From: Rohdeia sp041398665
GTDB taxonomy: Bacteria; Planctomycetota; UBA1135; GCA-002686595
NCBI GenBank assembly: GCA_041398665.1
Contig: JAWKUH010000029.1
Location: 7,873 to 71,872 of the forward strand
Direction of reading: 5' to 3'
Length of the DNA: 64,000 nucleotides
This document shows, one piece after another, positions 1-8,511 of the stretch (position 1 is its first letter; every line of letters starts with the position of its first letter). Below the pieces are notes generated by a model. It ran no database searches, was not told the DNA's origin, and saw nothing but the letters and a program-made list of their open reading frames with translations. Made by a program: the position numbers and the translations under genes.

Positions 1-952
1 TCGCGCGCCCCGCGTCGTCGCGGTCGAGCGCGCGGTCGCGCACGAGCGCACCGAGTCCTGCGGCGTCGGCGGCGGACGGACCGCCGAGGTCGAACAGTGC
101 GCGGTCGCGTTCGAGCCGCAGGGGCCGCGCCGCGGGGACGCGGTGCTCGAGCAGGCGCGCCTGGGCCAGCCAGTGCTCGCGCGCCCCCGCGCCGCGGACC
201 TCGAGTGCGACCTCCCCGTCGTCCCCGCCCCGTCGCCGCAGCGTGCCGTCGTCCGACCGGAGCGCGACGCCGCTCGTGCGCAGCCAGCGATCGAGCTCGG
301 CCTCGACCTGCGCGCGCCGCACGAGACGCGCGCGGTCCGCGTACTCGGCGACCAGCCCCCGGAGGTCGCCGAGCGCCCTCGCGAGCGCCGGTTCGAGTCC
401 GCGGTACCACGCCGCGAGACCCGCGCGCAGCACCGCGTCGTCCGCGCGTTCGCGCAGGTGCGCCGCGAGGGCCAGCGCGTCGCGCTCGAACCGCGCGGAG
501 CTCGGCGCGCCGATCCGCGCCTTGTGGAAGTCGATCGCGAACACGCCGCCGTCCTCGGCGACGAGCACGTTGCCGGGGTGCCAGTCCGGCTGGTCGAGGC
601 CCGCGTTCGTGAAGCGTGCGAGTGCACGTCCGACGCGCCGCGCGGTCCGCGCGTCGAGTCCGTCGCGATCGGCGAGAGCGCCGAGGTCGACCGCCTCGAT
701 CCACTCGATCCGCGCGCACCACGCTCCCCCCGCGCGCTCGACGCCGAGCGGCCGGGGGACCGGGAGTCCGAGCGCGAGCAGCCGGCCGAGCACGTCGACC
801 TCGCGGCGCGCGCGGCGCCGGTCGCGCCAGCGCAGGAGTCGCGAGTCGTGGCGGAACGCCTTCACGACCGCGTCGCCCTCGCGCCACACGCGGCGGCCGG
901 GGAGCTCGCGCAGGAGCACGGGGCTCCGGGCGTCGTCGCGGGGGAGTCGCAC
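1..952 (-). CDS. Lipopolysaccharide kinase-like protein (Kdo/WaaP family), 3' end outside window
   Basis: About 317 codons are visible and the frame is still open at the window edge, so the C-terminus is missing. The product has a small-kinase fold of the Kdo/WaaP type. The catalytic-loop-like motif is D-W-H-P-G-N at residues 123-128, followed by a metal-binding-like I-D-F-H-K with Asp about 141. Family members phosphorylate LPS core sugars on the cytoplasmic side of the inner membrane. Start: GTG at 952, chosen because the hexamer TACGCT (minus strand) lies 6 nt upstream, as at many other genes here. The gene is divergent from two Lpt permeases, which supports an LPS role. The substrate sugar cannot be told from sequence; another aminoglycoside-kinase-like phosphotransferase is possible. 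Confidence 0.72.
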   Translation of the reverse strand, partial: MRLPRDDARSPVLLRELPGRRVWREGDAVVKAFRHDSRLLRWRDRRRARREVDVLGRLLALGLPVPRPLGVERAGGAWCARIEWIEAVDLGALADRDGLDARTARRVGRALARFTNAGLDQPDWHPGNVLVAEDGGVFAIDFHKARIGAPSSARFERDALALAAHLRERADDAVLRAGLAAWYRGLEPALARALGDLRGLVAEYADRARLVRRAQVEAELDRWLRTSGVALRSDDGTLRRRGGDDGEVALEVRGAGAREHWLAQARLLEHRVPAARPLRLERDRALFDLGGPSAADAAGLGALVRDRALDRDDAGRA

Positions 953-958
953 GCGAGA

Positions 959-964
959 AGCGTA
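959..964 (-). promoter_or_regulatory. Putative -10 box TACGCT, leaderless spacing
   Basis: Minus-strand TACGCT ends 6 nt before the GTG of the LPS kinase-like gene. No Shine-Dalgarno sequence lies between, so the transcript probably begins at or next to the start codon. Confidence 0.5.
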
Positions 965-1052
965 GGTGCGCGAGCCTCCCGAGGGAGCGGGTTTCGTCCG
1001 CCGACGCGGCACTCCGCGCGCGCCGATCGACCGTCCGGCACCCCGCCTGCGG

Positions 1053-1058
1053 TAGGTT
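1053..1058 (+). promoter_or_regulatory. Putative -10 box TAGGTT
   Basis: TAGGTT ends 9 nt before the GTG at 1068 of the first LptF/LptG permease. No Shine-Dalgarno-like sequence follows it. It sits back to back with the divergent box at 959-964. Confidence 0.42.
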
Positions 1059-1067
1059 CTCCGGCCG

Positions 1068-2132
1068 GTGACGCTCTTCCTGTACCTCTTGCGCTCCCTC
1101 GTCACGTCGACGGCCTTCGCCGTCGGCGCGCTCGGGTTCATCGTCTTCCCCGCGCTGGCGGTCTCCGCCGTGCAGCGACTCGGCGGGGTGAGCCTGTACG
1201 CGGTGCTGCGCTACATCCCGATGATCGGGATCGAGCTCACCCCGTACCTCGTGAGCCTGGGGTTCCTGCTGGGCGTGGTGAGCACGTTCGGTCGCCTCGC
1301 CGCCGACCGCGAGTGGATCGCGATCCAGATGGCGGGCGTGCACCCGCTCCGGCCGCTCGTACCCGCCACGCTCGTCGCGATCCTCCTCGGGCTCGGGACC
1401 GTCTGGCTGCAGGACGTGCCGTCGCCGCACTGGAAGCTCGAGCAGGACAACTTCCGCTCGAACATGCTGGTGCAGAACCTCCGCAACCTCGCGCCGGGTC
1501 GCACCGAGTTCGACATCGGTCGCTTCTACCTCTCCGCCCGCGGACGCGACGGTACGGCGTTCATCGACGCGCAGATCCGCGCGCCCGGACAGAACGAGGG
1601 CGAGGACGACTACGCCGTGGTCGCGGACCGCGTCGAGATCGGTTTCGACGACAAGTTCATGTACCTCACGCTCGCGGGCGTCCGCAGCGTGCGCGAGTCG
1701 ACGAAGGCCGAGATCGGCCTCAGCGGGCACCGCGTCGAGCTGAGCCGCATCTTCGCGCCGAGGAACAAGGACGAGCGCAGGGCCAAGTACCGGTCGAACC
1801 ACGCCATGCGCAAGGAGCTCGCCGCGGGCACCGCCGGCGACTTCGCGAACGAGTACCGCTACGAGATCCACAGCCGCTGGGCGGTGGGGGCGACCTACCT
1901 CCTGTTCGTCCTGATCGGCATGCCGACGGGTCTGTGGTTGCGCGCGGGGACCCAGCTCGCGGCCATGGGCGTCGCGTCGCTCTACGCCTTCGTGTACTTC
2001 ATCGTCTCGCTGCGACTCGGGAAGGAGCTCGCGTCGGCGGGCGCCGTCTCGCCCGAGGTCGCCGCCTGGTCGACGAACGTCCTCGCGCTCGGCATCGGGA
2101 TCGTCATGGTGTGGAGGACGTGTCGACGATGA
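1068..2132 (+). CDS. LptF/LptG family LPS export permease (first of tandem pair)
   Basis: This 354-residue inner-membrane protein has the YjgP/YjgQ (LptF/LptG) layout. Three hydrophobic helices occupy roughly residues 5-110, a soluble beta-rich periplasmic part (jellyroll in the family) about 120-260, and three helices about 265-350. The family forms the permease of the LptB2FGC transporter that extracts LPS and passes it to the periplasmic bridge. The cytoplasmic loop after the second helix contains L-A-A-D-R-E-W-I-A-I-Q, typical of the region that contacts LptB. The start is GTG. The stop codon overlaps the next permease start (ATGA), so the two are translationally coupled. Which of the two is LptF and which LptG is not decidable from sequence. 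Confidence 0.85.
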   Translation: MTLFLYLLRSLVTSTAFAVGALGFIVFPALAVSAVQRLGGVSLYAVLRYIPMIGIELTPYLVSLGFLLGVVSTFGRLAADREWIAIQMAGVHPLRPLVPATLVAILLGLGTVWLQDVPSPHWKLEQDNFRSNMLVQNLRNLAPGRTEFDIGRFYLSARGRDGTAFIDAQIRAPGQNEGEDDYAVVADRVEIGFDDKFMYLTLAGVRSVRESTKAEIGLSGHRVELSRIFAPRNKDERRAKYRSNHAMRKELAAGTAGDFANEYRYEIHSRWAVGATYLLFVLIGMPTGLWLRAGTQLAAMGVASLYAFVYFIVSLRLGKELASAGAVSPEVAAWSTNVLALGIGIVMVWRTCRR

Positions 2133-3280
2133 CGCGCCTCGCACGGCGTCGGCTCGCGCTGTTCGGCACGCTCGACCGCTACGTCGGTCGCGTGTTCCTG
2201 GGCGCGTACCTGCTCGCGGCGCTGCTCGTCGTCGGGCTCTTCCTCGTCGTGGACCTTGCGGGGAACCTCGACGAGTACCTGAAACCCGCGTCGGACGGCA
2301 CGCCGACCCCGGCGACGAAGGTGCTGCGCTACTACGTCCTGCACCTGCCGTTCCTGTACCTGCAGGTCGCGCCGTTCGTCACGCTGATCGCCGGACTGTT
2401 CACCGTCTCGCGCCTCCAGAAGTCGCGCGAGATCGTGGCGGCACTGAGCGCCGGCGTGAGCGCGCGACGCCTGCTCGCCCCGCTCTTCGGCGCGGGACTC
2501 CTCCTCACGACCGGGACGATCGCGCTGCGCGAGTATGCGTCGTCGACGATCGGGTTCGAGGTCGGCGTCATGCACGTCGAGCTCGAGGAGCACCTGTCGA
2601 CGCTCGTGCTCGAGGGCGTGCGCTTCAAGGACCTGGAGGGCGAGATGATCCAGCTCGACCGGTTCTGGCCCGCGGATCCCGACACGATCGAGGAGTTGGG
2701 TCCCTGGGACCGTCGCGCGCCGCGGGCCGCGCGCTTCGCCGGACTCACCGCCGTCCGCGACGAGGGCGGTCGGTGGCTCAGCTACCGCGTCGGCACGGGA
2801 CGGCACGACGACGACGCGGACACCTGGCGACTGCGCGACGGTCAGCTCGTCGAGGTGGACTCCGACGGCCGCGCCGACACCCAGCTCGCGACGCTCTCCG
2901 GTCGGCTCGACTTCGAGCCCGCCGAGGTCTGGCGCGCCTGGAAGGGGCGCAACACGCCGCTCGACCTCTCCCTGCGCGAGGCCCGCGCCCTCGCGCGGCG
3001 CGACCCGCAGAACATCCAGTACCGCACGCTCAGCACCTACCTCCTGACGTTCCCCTTCGCGAACATGTTGCTGCTCGTCGGCCCGCCGTTCCCGCTGCAG
3101 TACGAGCGCGGAGCGGGAACCGAGGGTTCCCGTCGGGCTCTCCTGTGCGTCGGGAACAAGGACCGATTTCGGGTCACGCCCAACCTCGGCATGCAGGGCC
3201 ACATCGGACCCGTTCGCGTGCGGACTCGGTGGTCGTCTTCGGGAGCCTCGGCATCGTGCTCTCCTGGACGATGGACCTGA
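2129..3280 (+). CDS. LptF/LptG family LPS export permease (second of pair), frame-disrupted 3' end
   Basis: The ATG at 2129 overlaps the stop of the upstream permease. As read the protein has 383 residues: N-terminal helices about 20-135, a periplasmic domain about 140-285, and C-terminal helices starting near 300. Up to E-R-G-A-G-T-E-G (about 3130) it is a normal family member. After this the expected hydrophobic helix is replaced by a polar stretch, then N-L-G-M-Q-G-H-I-G-P-V returns in frame. The family-typical final helix (V-V-V-F-G-S-L-G-I-V-L) is present at about 3225-3262 but in a different frame, so at least one indel lies near 3210-3225. The real C-terminus is therefore not the TGA at 3280. 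The damage continues into the next kilobase. Confidence 0.75.
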   Translation: MTRLARRRLALFGTLDRYVGRVFLGAYLLAALLVVGLFLVVDLAGNLDEYLKPASDGTPTPATKVLRYYVLHLPFLYLQVAPFVTLIAGLFTVSRLQKSREIVAALSAGVSARRLLAPLFGAGLLLTTGTIALREYASSTIGFEVGVMHVELEEHLSTLVLEGVRFKDLEGEMIQLDRFWPADPDTIEELGPWDRRAPRAARFAGLTAVRDEGGRWLSYRVGTGRHDDDADTWRLRDGQLVEVDSDGRADTQLATLSGRLDFEPAEVWRAWKGRNTPLDLSLREARALARRDPQNIQYRTLSTYLLTFPFANMLLLVGPPFPLQYERGAGTEGSRRALLCVGNKDRFRVTPNLGMQGHIGPVRVRTRWSSSGASASCSPGRWT

Positions 3281-3467
3281 GCGGAAGGGGGTTCGACGGC
3301 GGCGCCGTCCGCGCCGGAGCCGCCCGATCGCCGGCTCGCGGCCGTCCGACCCGCGTGCGGTCGAGGTGGACGGCGGGCGCGGCGAGCCCACGCTTCTCTG
3401 GCCGCCCCGGCGGAAGACAATCCTCGACCTTGCAAGTCGGACCTTCACCGACCTCCGAGACCGCCCA

Positions 3468-4718
3468 TGAACCGACCGAAGGCCGACAGGACGCACCCCC
3501 CGCCGCGCGCGCCACCTTGCTGCGCACCGTTCTCCTCGGGCCCTCGTCCTCTCGGCCTGTCGCGCGCCGCTCGACGAGCGGGACGGCACGGTCGATGAAC
3601 TCCCGCGACGGCAGATTCACGTGCAGGCCTACCGGGTCGCGCAGGACCGCCTCGGGACGGACCCCGACGACGCGGAGGCGGCGAGGGACCTCGAACGCGC
3701 GCGCTTCGCCTACTGGCTCGACCGGGCAGCCGCGAACTGGTCCACGCCGGACAGGTCTTCGACGAGGCCTACGCCCTGTTCCAGTCCATGTGGAGTCGGA
3801 CGAAGCCTCTTCGGAGGGCGTTCGAGAGCGGCGCCAGGAAGTGCCGCTGCATGATCGCGGAGGACCGGCGCACCGAGGGCTGGACCTCGAGGTCGCTGGC
3901 GACCGCGGCGGCGGAGGAGCTTCCACCAGCCGTCGATCCGTGGCCGACCGACGACTTCTTCGCCTCGTAGCGGCCTCGAGCGCATCGCGCGATGCTCGCC
4001 GCGTGGCGCAAGGAACCTGGCGAGGATCACTGGTCGATGGCAGGCGGCGGCAGCGACCGCCGCAACGCGCGGCTGGCCGAGGCGCGCCGGGACGGCGGCC
4101 GCGCGGAAGTTCCTCCCGGCGTGGGACGAGACCACGGAGCGCACCGACGAGGTGCGCCGGATGCAGGCGGAGGAGCGCGTCGCGCTCGCCGACCAGCTCA
4201 TGCAGGACGGTCGCTACCACGGCGGCCGCGGCTGAACCTGGGCACGCGCGCGCACGATCGATCCCGACGTGCCCGGCGTCGACGCGGTCGAGGCGGCGGC
4301 CCGCGAGGTGGCCGTGTCCGAGGGGATCGGCGAGCGGCCGACCGGTTGCGGCGGAGCGGCGACGTGGATCGGGCGCGATCGCGATGCTCGAGGAACCTCG
4401 CTGAGACCGAGATGCAGGCCGGACCCGTCGCCGCCGCGCTGCAGGAAGCGCGCGACGCGCGGTTTCGCAGGAGCGACGAGGACGCGCTCGAAGGAGCGCG
4501 ACTTCGACTTCCCCGGCGGCGATCGATGCGTACGATGCTGATCGCGAGGCGGGCGGCTACTACCAGGACGTAGTGATCACGCGGCGCAACACGCTGAAGA
4601 GCTGGCGTCAAGCTCGCCGAGACGATCTACGCGAGTACGAGGCCGCGACGACGACGCGGACCGGCTGTCGGCGCTGCGCAAGATCGAGCTGTTCTGGTCG
4701 ACCATACAGGGATGTTGA
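3468..4718 (+). pseudogene. Decayed lipoprotein gene with TPR-like helices, multiple frameshifts
   Basis: No single frame stays open here, but fragments of one protein follow each other in changing frames. They are a lipoprotein-type signal ending L-V-L-S-A-C (about 3540-3560), helical text V-Q-A-Y-R-V-A-Q-D-R-L-G (about 3620), A-R-F-A-Y-W-L-D-R (about 3700), M-Q-A-E-E-R-V-A-L-A-D-Q (about 4160), T-I-D-P-D-V-P-G-V-D-A-V-E-A (about 4255) and D-A-D-R-L-S-A-L-R-K-I-E-L-F-W ending at TGA 4716-4718. At least six indels and one in-frame TGA (4233) are needed to join them. The pieces resemble planctomycete TPR-type lipoproteins of about 400 residues. It lies directly downstream of the damaged LptF/G gene, so either this stretch is decaying or the assembly is poor across it. 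Confidence 0.6.
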
Positions 4719-4787
4719 GCGCCTCGACGAGCTCGGGTCCGCGGCGTAGCGCTGAAGGGCGCGCGGGGGGCTTCGAGGGCGGCGCTC

Positions 4788-4933
4788 GGCGCCTTCGGCG
4801 CCGAAGGCCACGCAGTTCACAGGAGGCGGAGACGGAGATCACGACGGCCGCCGAGGGCGGCAAACGTGACGTGACAGGTGCTTCGTCGGTCCACCTTCGT
4901 GGACTCTGTGTCCTCTGTGTCTCCCTGTGAATC
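4788..4933. repeat. Repeat cluster A: inverted short-period repeat element
   Basis: The left part carries the palindrome GCCTTCGGCGCCGAAGGC (4791-4808) followed by CACGCAGTTCACAGGAGG. The right part (4893-4933) reads CTCTGTGTCCTCTGTGTCTC then CCTGTGAATCC. The reverse complement of the right part resembles the left part, so the unit is an imperfect inverted repeat. It is built from 8-9 bp periods of the CACAGAG/CACGGAG type that recurs in many environmental bacterial genomes (recollection, not searched). Confidence 0.6.
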
Positions 4934-4995
4934 CTTCGCGCGGCCGGCAGGCCGCGCCGCGCCTCGCCTCGAGGAAGGAGTCGAGGCGCTGCGCT

Positions 4996-5193
4996 GGCGC
5001 CTTCGGCGCCGAACCCACGCAGGAAACACGAAGGGAACGAGAGAAGGACACGAAGAGCACGAAGGCGCCGGCCTGCGGCGGCGCGCTGGACGCAGGACCC
5101 GCGCGGCGCGATGCCCTGCGGGTCCCTGCGTTCCTCATGGGTGGTCCGCAGCCGGAGGCGGCGCTTCGTGTGCTTCGTGTGCTCCGTGGTTCC
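4996..5193. repeat. Repeat cluster B: second copy of the short-period element
   Basis: The left part begins with GGCGCCTTCGGCGCCGAA (4996-5013), almost the same as in cluster A, then continues CACGCAGGAAACACGAAGG with further ACGAAG/ACACGAAG units to about 5072. The right part (5164-5193) is CTTCGTGTGCTTCGTGTGC then TCCGTGGTTCC, an inverted counterpart. The right arm overlaps the last codons of the GT9 gene, so the C-terminus of that protein (W-N-H-G-A-H-E-A-H-E-A) is repeat-encoded. Confidence 0.62.
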
Positions 5194-6256
5194 ATCCGCG
5201 CGACGCGACGGCGAGCGCGGCGGCGACCGCGTCGTCGGCCGCGATGCGCTCCATGCACACGCGGCCGCCGGGGAGATGGCAGGTGCGCGCGAAGCACGGG
5301 CTGCACTCCGGCGGGGGATCGGCCCGCACCACACGATGGGGTGAGTCCACGGCGTCGGCGCTCGGCCAGGGCCCGGTCCTGCGGTGGTCGAAGGGGCCCG
5401 AGAGGCACACGCACGCGAGACCGTGCGCGGCAGCGAGGTGCATCGGCCCGGTGTCGGCGGAGACGAACGCACCGCCGCGCTCGGCGCAGGCCGCGAACCA
5501 CGCCGCGAGTTCGCGCGGCGCCTCCGGCCCCGGTCGCAGCGCGACACGCTCCGCCGCACCCTGGACGACGGCGCGCGCGCTCTCGACGTCGTCCCCCCCG
5601 CAGGTCACGACGACCTGCGCGCCCGCGTCGACGAGGTCGCGCACGATCGCGCGGACCGTTCCGCGCGGAGGCGTGCGGACGTCGCGCTCGTCGCCGACCT
5701 GCACGACGACGACCGGCGCGTCCGTCGGGGCGAGCCCGTGAAGCGTCGCGCGCCCGCGGTCGAGCTCGTCGTCCGTGAGGTCGAGGTCGCGACGCGGATC
5801 GAAGTCGCCGCACAGGTGCGCGGCGAGACGGAGGACGCGCTCCTGCGCGTGCACGCGGTCCGGCGGGAGGGGAGGAGCGAAGCGGTTGGCGAGCCGCGAG
5901 GCGGCGGGCTCGCGCCACTCCGCACGCGCCGGCGCCAGTCGCACCGGCGCGCCGCTCGCGCGCGCGACGAAGGCGCTCTTCGTGTTCGCCTGCGCGTCGA
6001 TCGCGAGGTCCGGTCGGAACGCGCGGAGTTCCCGCCGCAGGTCGAACCAGGCTCGCAGACCGCCGCGGCGGTCGAACTCGACGACGCGCGAGACCGCGCG
6101 CAGCCCGCGGACGACGCCCGCGAACTCCCGCTGCACCGCGAAGCCGATCTCGGCGTCCGGGAACCGCTCGGCGAGCGCGTGCACGAGCGGCACGGTCTGC
6201 ACCACGTCGCCCAGGTGCGACAGGCGCACGACGAGGATCCGTCCCGGGTCGTCCAC
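5135..6256 (-). CDS. Glycosyltransferase family 9 (heptosyltransferase-like)
   Basis: This 373-residue soluble GT-B protein of the ADP-heptose:LPS heptosyltransferase family starts V-D-D-P-G-R-I-L-V-V-R-L-S-H-L-G-D-V-V. That N-terminus is the family hallmark (conserved R-x-S-x-x-G-D). The C-terminal domain has S-A-D-T-G-P-M-H-L-A-A-A, the nucleotide-sugar site. It would add a heptose or related sugar to an LPS-type core in the cytoplasm. Start: GTG 6256, because TACCTT lies 7 nt upstream; an ATG at 6301 would nearly abut the divergent kinase. The last ~20 residues (H-G-A-H-E-A-H-E-A) come from the neighbouring repeat cluster, so the native stop was probably altered by repeat insertion. Confidence 0.85.
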   Translation of the reverse strand: MDDPGRILVVRLSHLGDVVQTVPLVHALAERFPDAEIGFAVQREFAGVVRGLRAVSRVVEFDRRGGLRAWFDLRRELRAFRPDLAIDAQANTKSAFVARASGAPVRLAPARAEWREPAASRLANRFAPPLPPDRVHAQERVLRLAAHLCGDFDPRRDLDLTDDELDRGRATLHGLAPTDAPVVVVQVGDERDVRTPPRGTVRAIVRDLVDAGAQVVVTCGGDDVESARAVVQGAAERVALRPGPEAPRELAAWFAACAERGGAFVSADTGPMHLAAAHGLACVCLSGPFDHRRTGPWPSADAVDSPHRVVRADPPPECSPCFARTCHLPGGRVCMERIAADDAVAAALAVASRGWNHGAHEAHEAPPPAADHP

Positions 6257-6263
6257 GGTCGCG

Positions 6264-6269
6264 AAGGTA
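6264..6269 (-). promoter_or_regulatory. Putative -10 box TACCTT, leaderless spacing
   Basis: Minus-strand TACCTT ends 7 nt before the GTG at 6256 of the GT9 gene, which supports that start over the upstream ATG. Confidence 0.48.
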
Positions 6270-6295
6270 CCTCGGCCGCCGACGCCGCGCGTTCG

Positions 6296-6301
6296 TAGCA
6301 T
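6296..6301 (+). promoter_or_regulatory. Putative -10 box TAGCAT
   Basis: TAGCAT ends 9 nt before the ATG at 6311 of the sensor kinase. It is divergent from the box at 6264-6269. Confidence 0.42.
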
Positions 6302-6310
6302 GGTGGGCGC

Positions 6311-8329
6311 ATGCTGAGGAGTCTCTCGAACAAGCTCCTCCTGGCGGTCGTGACGGCGGTCGCGCTGCCGTTCGCGGCGTTCGCGCTGTTCCTCGACCAC
6401 GAGATCACGAACCGTCTCGCGCTCGAGTTCGCGCGGCAGACCCTGCGCGGCATCGCGGCCGACCTCGCGTCGGGCGTCGACGCGGAATTCCGTCGGCGGC
6501 TCGAGGACGTCGAGTCGTGGTCGCGCGAGCCGATCGCCGCCTGGGTGCTGCGGGAGTCGCACGACCGGCGCCTCGGGCGCGAGGCGCCGGTGCGTCCCGA
6601 CGAGATCGCCGAGCTCACCGGCGGCGCCGACTCGTTCCGCGGAGTCTACGAGGGCGTCCTCGACTCGCACCTCGCCGTCGAGCGCGACTACGACCTGTTC
6701 GCGTTGTTCGACGCGCGCGGCGAGCCGATCGTCGTGTCGACGCGCGAAGGCTCGCGCAGCGACGACGAGGTGCGCGCGTCGATCGCGGCGAGCGCGCCCA
6801 CGGACGCCGCCTGGTTCACCGAAGCGCTCGCCGGAGGTGTCGGACGCATCGCGCACCACCGCTCGCACTGGCTCGGCGACGACGACGACGCCATCGCGCC
6901 CGTCGACCGCCGCTACCACGTCGGGATCGCGGTCGGCGTGCGGAGCCGGGACGACCCGGACGTGCGCGGCGTGCTGCTCGCACTCGTCGACTGGCGCGTG
7001 TTCGAGTCGTTGATCGAGACCCCGCTCGTGAAGGAGGCCTTCCGGGGACTCGTCAGCGAGGGCGTGACACCGTCGCCGTACGCGTGGATCTGGGACTCCG
7101 ACGCGGACACGATCCTGGCGCACCAGGACCGCACGCTCACGTACGAGCGCGTGTCGGGTCCGCGCATCGGACTGCCGCAGATGGTCGAGGACGCGCGCGC
7201 CGCTCCGAACGGGCTCTACCGTCCCTACACCTTCAACGGCGTGCGCAAGAACGCGGCGTTCGCGCGCACCGCGCAGGGCCCGCGCAGCGGGTTCGGCTGG
7301 GTCGTCGGCGTCGGCATCGACAACGTCGACATCGAGCGCGCGACACAGGGCGTGTCGCGCGTGCTCGAGCGGGGGACGCTCTTCGTGCTGCTGGTCGTCG
7401 GGGTGTGGGCCGTCTTCATCGCGCGTCGGACCGTCGCCCCGATCCGCGAGCTCGAGCGGCACACGCGGCGCGTCGCCGAGGGAGATCTCGGCGCGCGCGT
7501 CCACATCGAGACCGGCGACGAGGTCGCCGAGCTCGCGCGCGCGTTCAACCGCATGACGGCCGATCTCGCCGTGCAGAACGAGCGCATCGTGAAGGCGGAG
7601 AAGGACGCGGCCTGGCGCGAGATGGCGCGGCAGATCGCGCACGACCTCAAGAACCCGCTCACGCCGATCCAACTCTCGCTCGACCTCTACGAACGCGCGC
7701 GACGCGAGAACGACCCGCGACAGGAGGAGATCGCGCAGCGCTGTCTCGAGATGGTGAAGCGACAGGTCGCGCACCTGCGCGAGATCGCGACGGGCTTCCA
7801 CGAGTTCACGGGCGGTGCGAAGCCGGCGCCGACGCGCTTCGACCTGGGCGAGCTCGCGCAGGAACTGGTCGACGTGCATCGAGAACTCGCGACGGAGAAA
7901 GGGGTCGCGATCGTCGAGGCGTTCGAACCCTGCACGGTGTACGCGGACCGCGCGAAGATCCGTCGTGCGGCGACGAACCTCCTCGCGAACGCACTCGAGG
8001 CGACGGAGCGCGGCGGGGCGCTCGAGGTGAGCTGCTCGGCGCACGGCGGCTTCGCGCGCTTCGAGGTGCTCGACGACGGGCCGGGACTCTCGCCCGAGAT
8101 CGAGGCGCACCTGTTCGAGCCGTACTTCACGACGAAGTCGGGCGGCACCGGGCTCGGCCTCGCGATCGCGCGCCGCGTCGTCGACGAGGCGGGGGGGAGG
8201 ATCTCGATCGGCGCCAGGGCCGATCGCGGGTCGGACGGGCGGCGCCGCGGCTGTCGCGCCGTGCTCGAGCTGCCCCTGGCGGACGCGGCGCCCGGGGCGT
8301 CCGCGGCCGAAGCGGGCGGTTCCGCTTGA
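6311..8329 (+). CDS. NtrY-like membrane sensor histidine kinase
   Basis: The protein has 672 residues: an N-terminal membrane helix (about 8-28), an extracytoplasmic sensing region (about 35-350), a second helix (about 358-376), a HAMP linker (about 378-430), HisKA and HATPase_c. The phospho-acceptor is the His of A-R-Q-I-A-H-D-L-K-N-P-L-T-P. The N-box is N-L-L-A-N-A-L-E-A, the G1 box D-D-G-P-G-L and the G2 box G-G-T-G-L-G-L-A-I. The H-box H-D-L-K-N-P-L-T-P-I is the NtrY/PrrB-type form. No response regulator is adjacent, so it is an orphan kinase here. The signal sensed is unknown. The C-terminal tail after the kinase domain is short and alanine-rich. Confidence 0.9.
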   Translation: MLRSLSNKLLLAVVTAVALPFAAFALFLDHEITNRLALEFARQTLRGIAADLASGVDAEFRRRLEDVESWSREPIAAWVLRESHDRRLGREAPVRPDEIAELTGGADSFRGVYEGVLDSHLAVERDYDLFALFDARGEPIVVSTREGSRSDDEVRASIAASAPTDAAWFTEALAGGVGRIAHHRSHWLGDDDDAIAPVDRRYHVGIAVGVRSRDDPDVRGVLLALVDWRVFESLIETPLVKEAFRGLVSEGVTPSPYAWIWDSDADTILAHQDRTLTYERVSGPRIGLPQMVEDARAAPNGLYRPYTFNGVRKNAAFARTAQGPRSGFGWVVGVGIDNVDIERATQGVSRVLERGTLFVLLVVGVWAVFIARRTVAPIRELERHTRRVAEGDLGARVHIETGDEVAELARAFNRMTADLAVQNERIVKAEKDAAWREMARQIAHDLKNPLTPIQLSLDLYERARRENDPRQEEIAQRCLEMVKRQVAHLREIATGFHEFTGGAKPAPTRFDLGELAQELVDVHRELATEKGVAIVEAFEPCTVYADRAKIRRAATNLLANALEATERGGALEVSCSAHGGFARFEVLDDGPGLSPEIEAHLFEPYFTTKSGGTGLGLAIARRVVDEAGGRISIGARADRGSDGRRRGCRAVLELPLADAAPGASAAEAGGSA

Positions 8330-8419
8330 CGCCCCGTGGCGACTGGAGTCCCATCTAGGTCGCAACTGCCCCTCTCGCGCCGTCTCTCCCCGGGTCGGGG
8401 GGCTCGACTCTCGGAACTC

Positions 8420-8443
8420 GGACCGCCGTCCCAGGAGCGGTCC
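8420..8443 (+). other. Hairpin in the 179-bp kinase/vWA intergenic gap
   Basis: GGACCGC (8420-8426) pairs perfectly with GCGGTCC (8437-8443). A second imperfect GC-rich stem follows at about 8446-8474. It may end the kinase transcript or sit in the vWA leader; there is no U-tract. Confidence 0.3.
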
Positions 8444-8511
8444 GCCGCGCGCGACCGCCGCCGAGCGGTGCGCGCGACCTCAGCTGATCCTCCTTCGGAG
8501 CCACCATCGTG

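Noticed and set aside
143..2128. Long open + frame upstream of the second Lpt permease, antisense to the LPS kinase and out of frame with the first permease
   Set aside because: Composition is Arg/Pro/Ala-rich shadow text; only the part from the ATG at 2129 matches a family.
4233..4235. In-frame TGA in the decayed lipoprotein as another selenocysteine codon
   Set aside because: It is not at a redox-active site, has no motif around it, and the gene has many other frame breaks.
4788..5193. Insertion sequence or transposase remnant
   Set aside because: No transposase-like coding text is present; only short-period repeats and palindromes are seen.
6302..8365. Open minus frame running through the sensor kinase gene into the GT9 gene
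   Set aside because: It is antisense to clear HAMP/HisKA/HATPase motifs; the GT9 protein starts at 6256 by its motif and -10 box.
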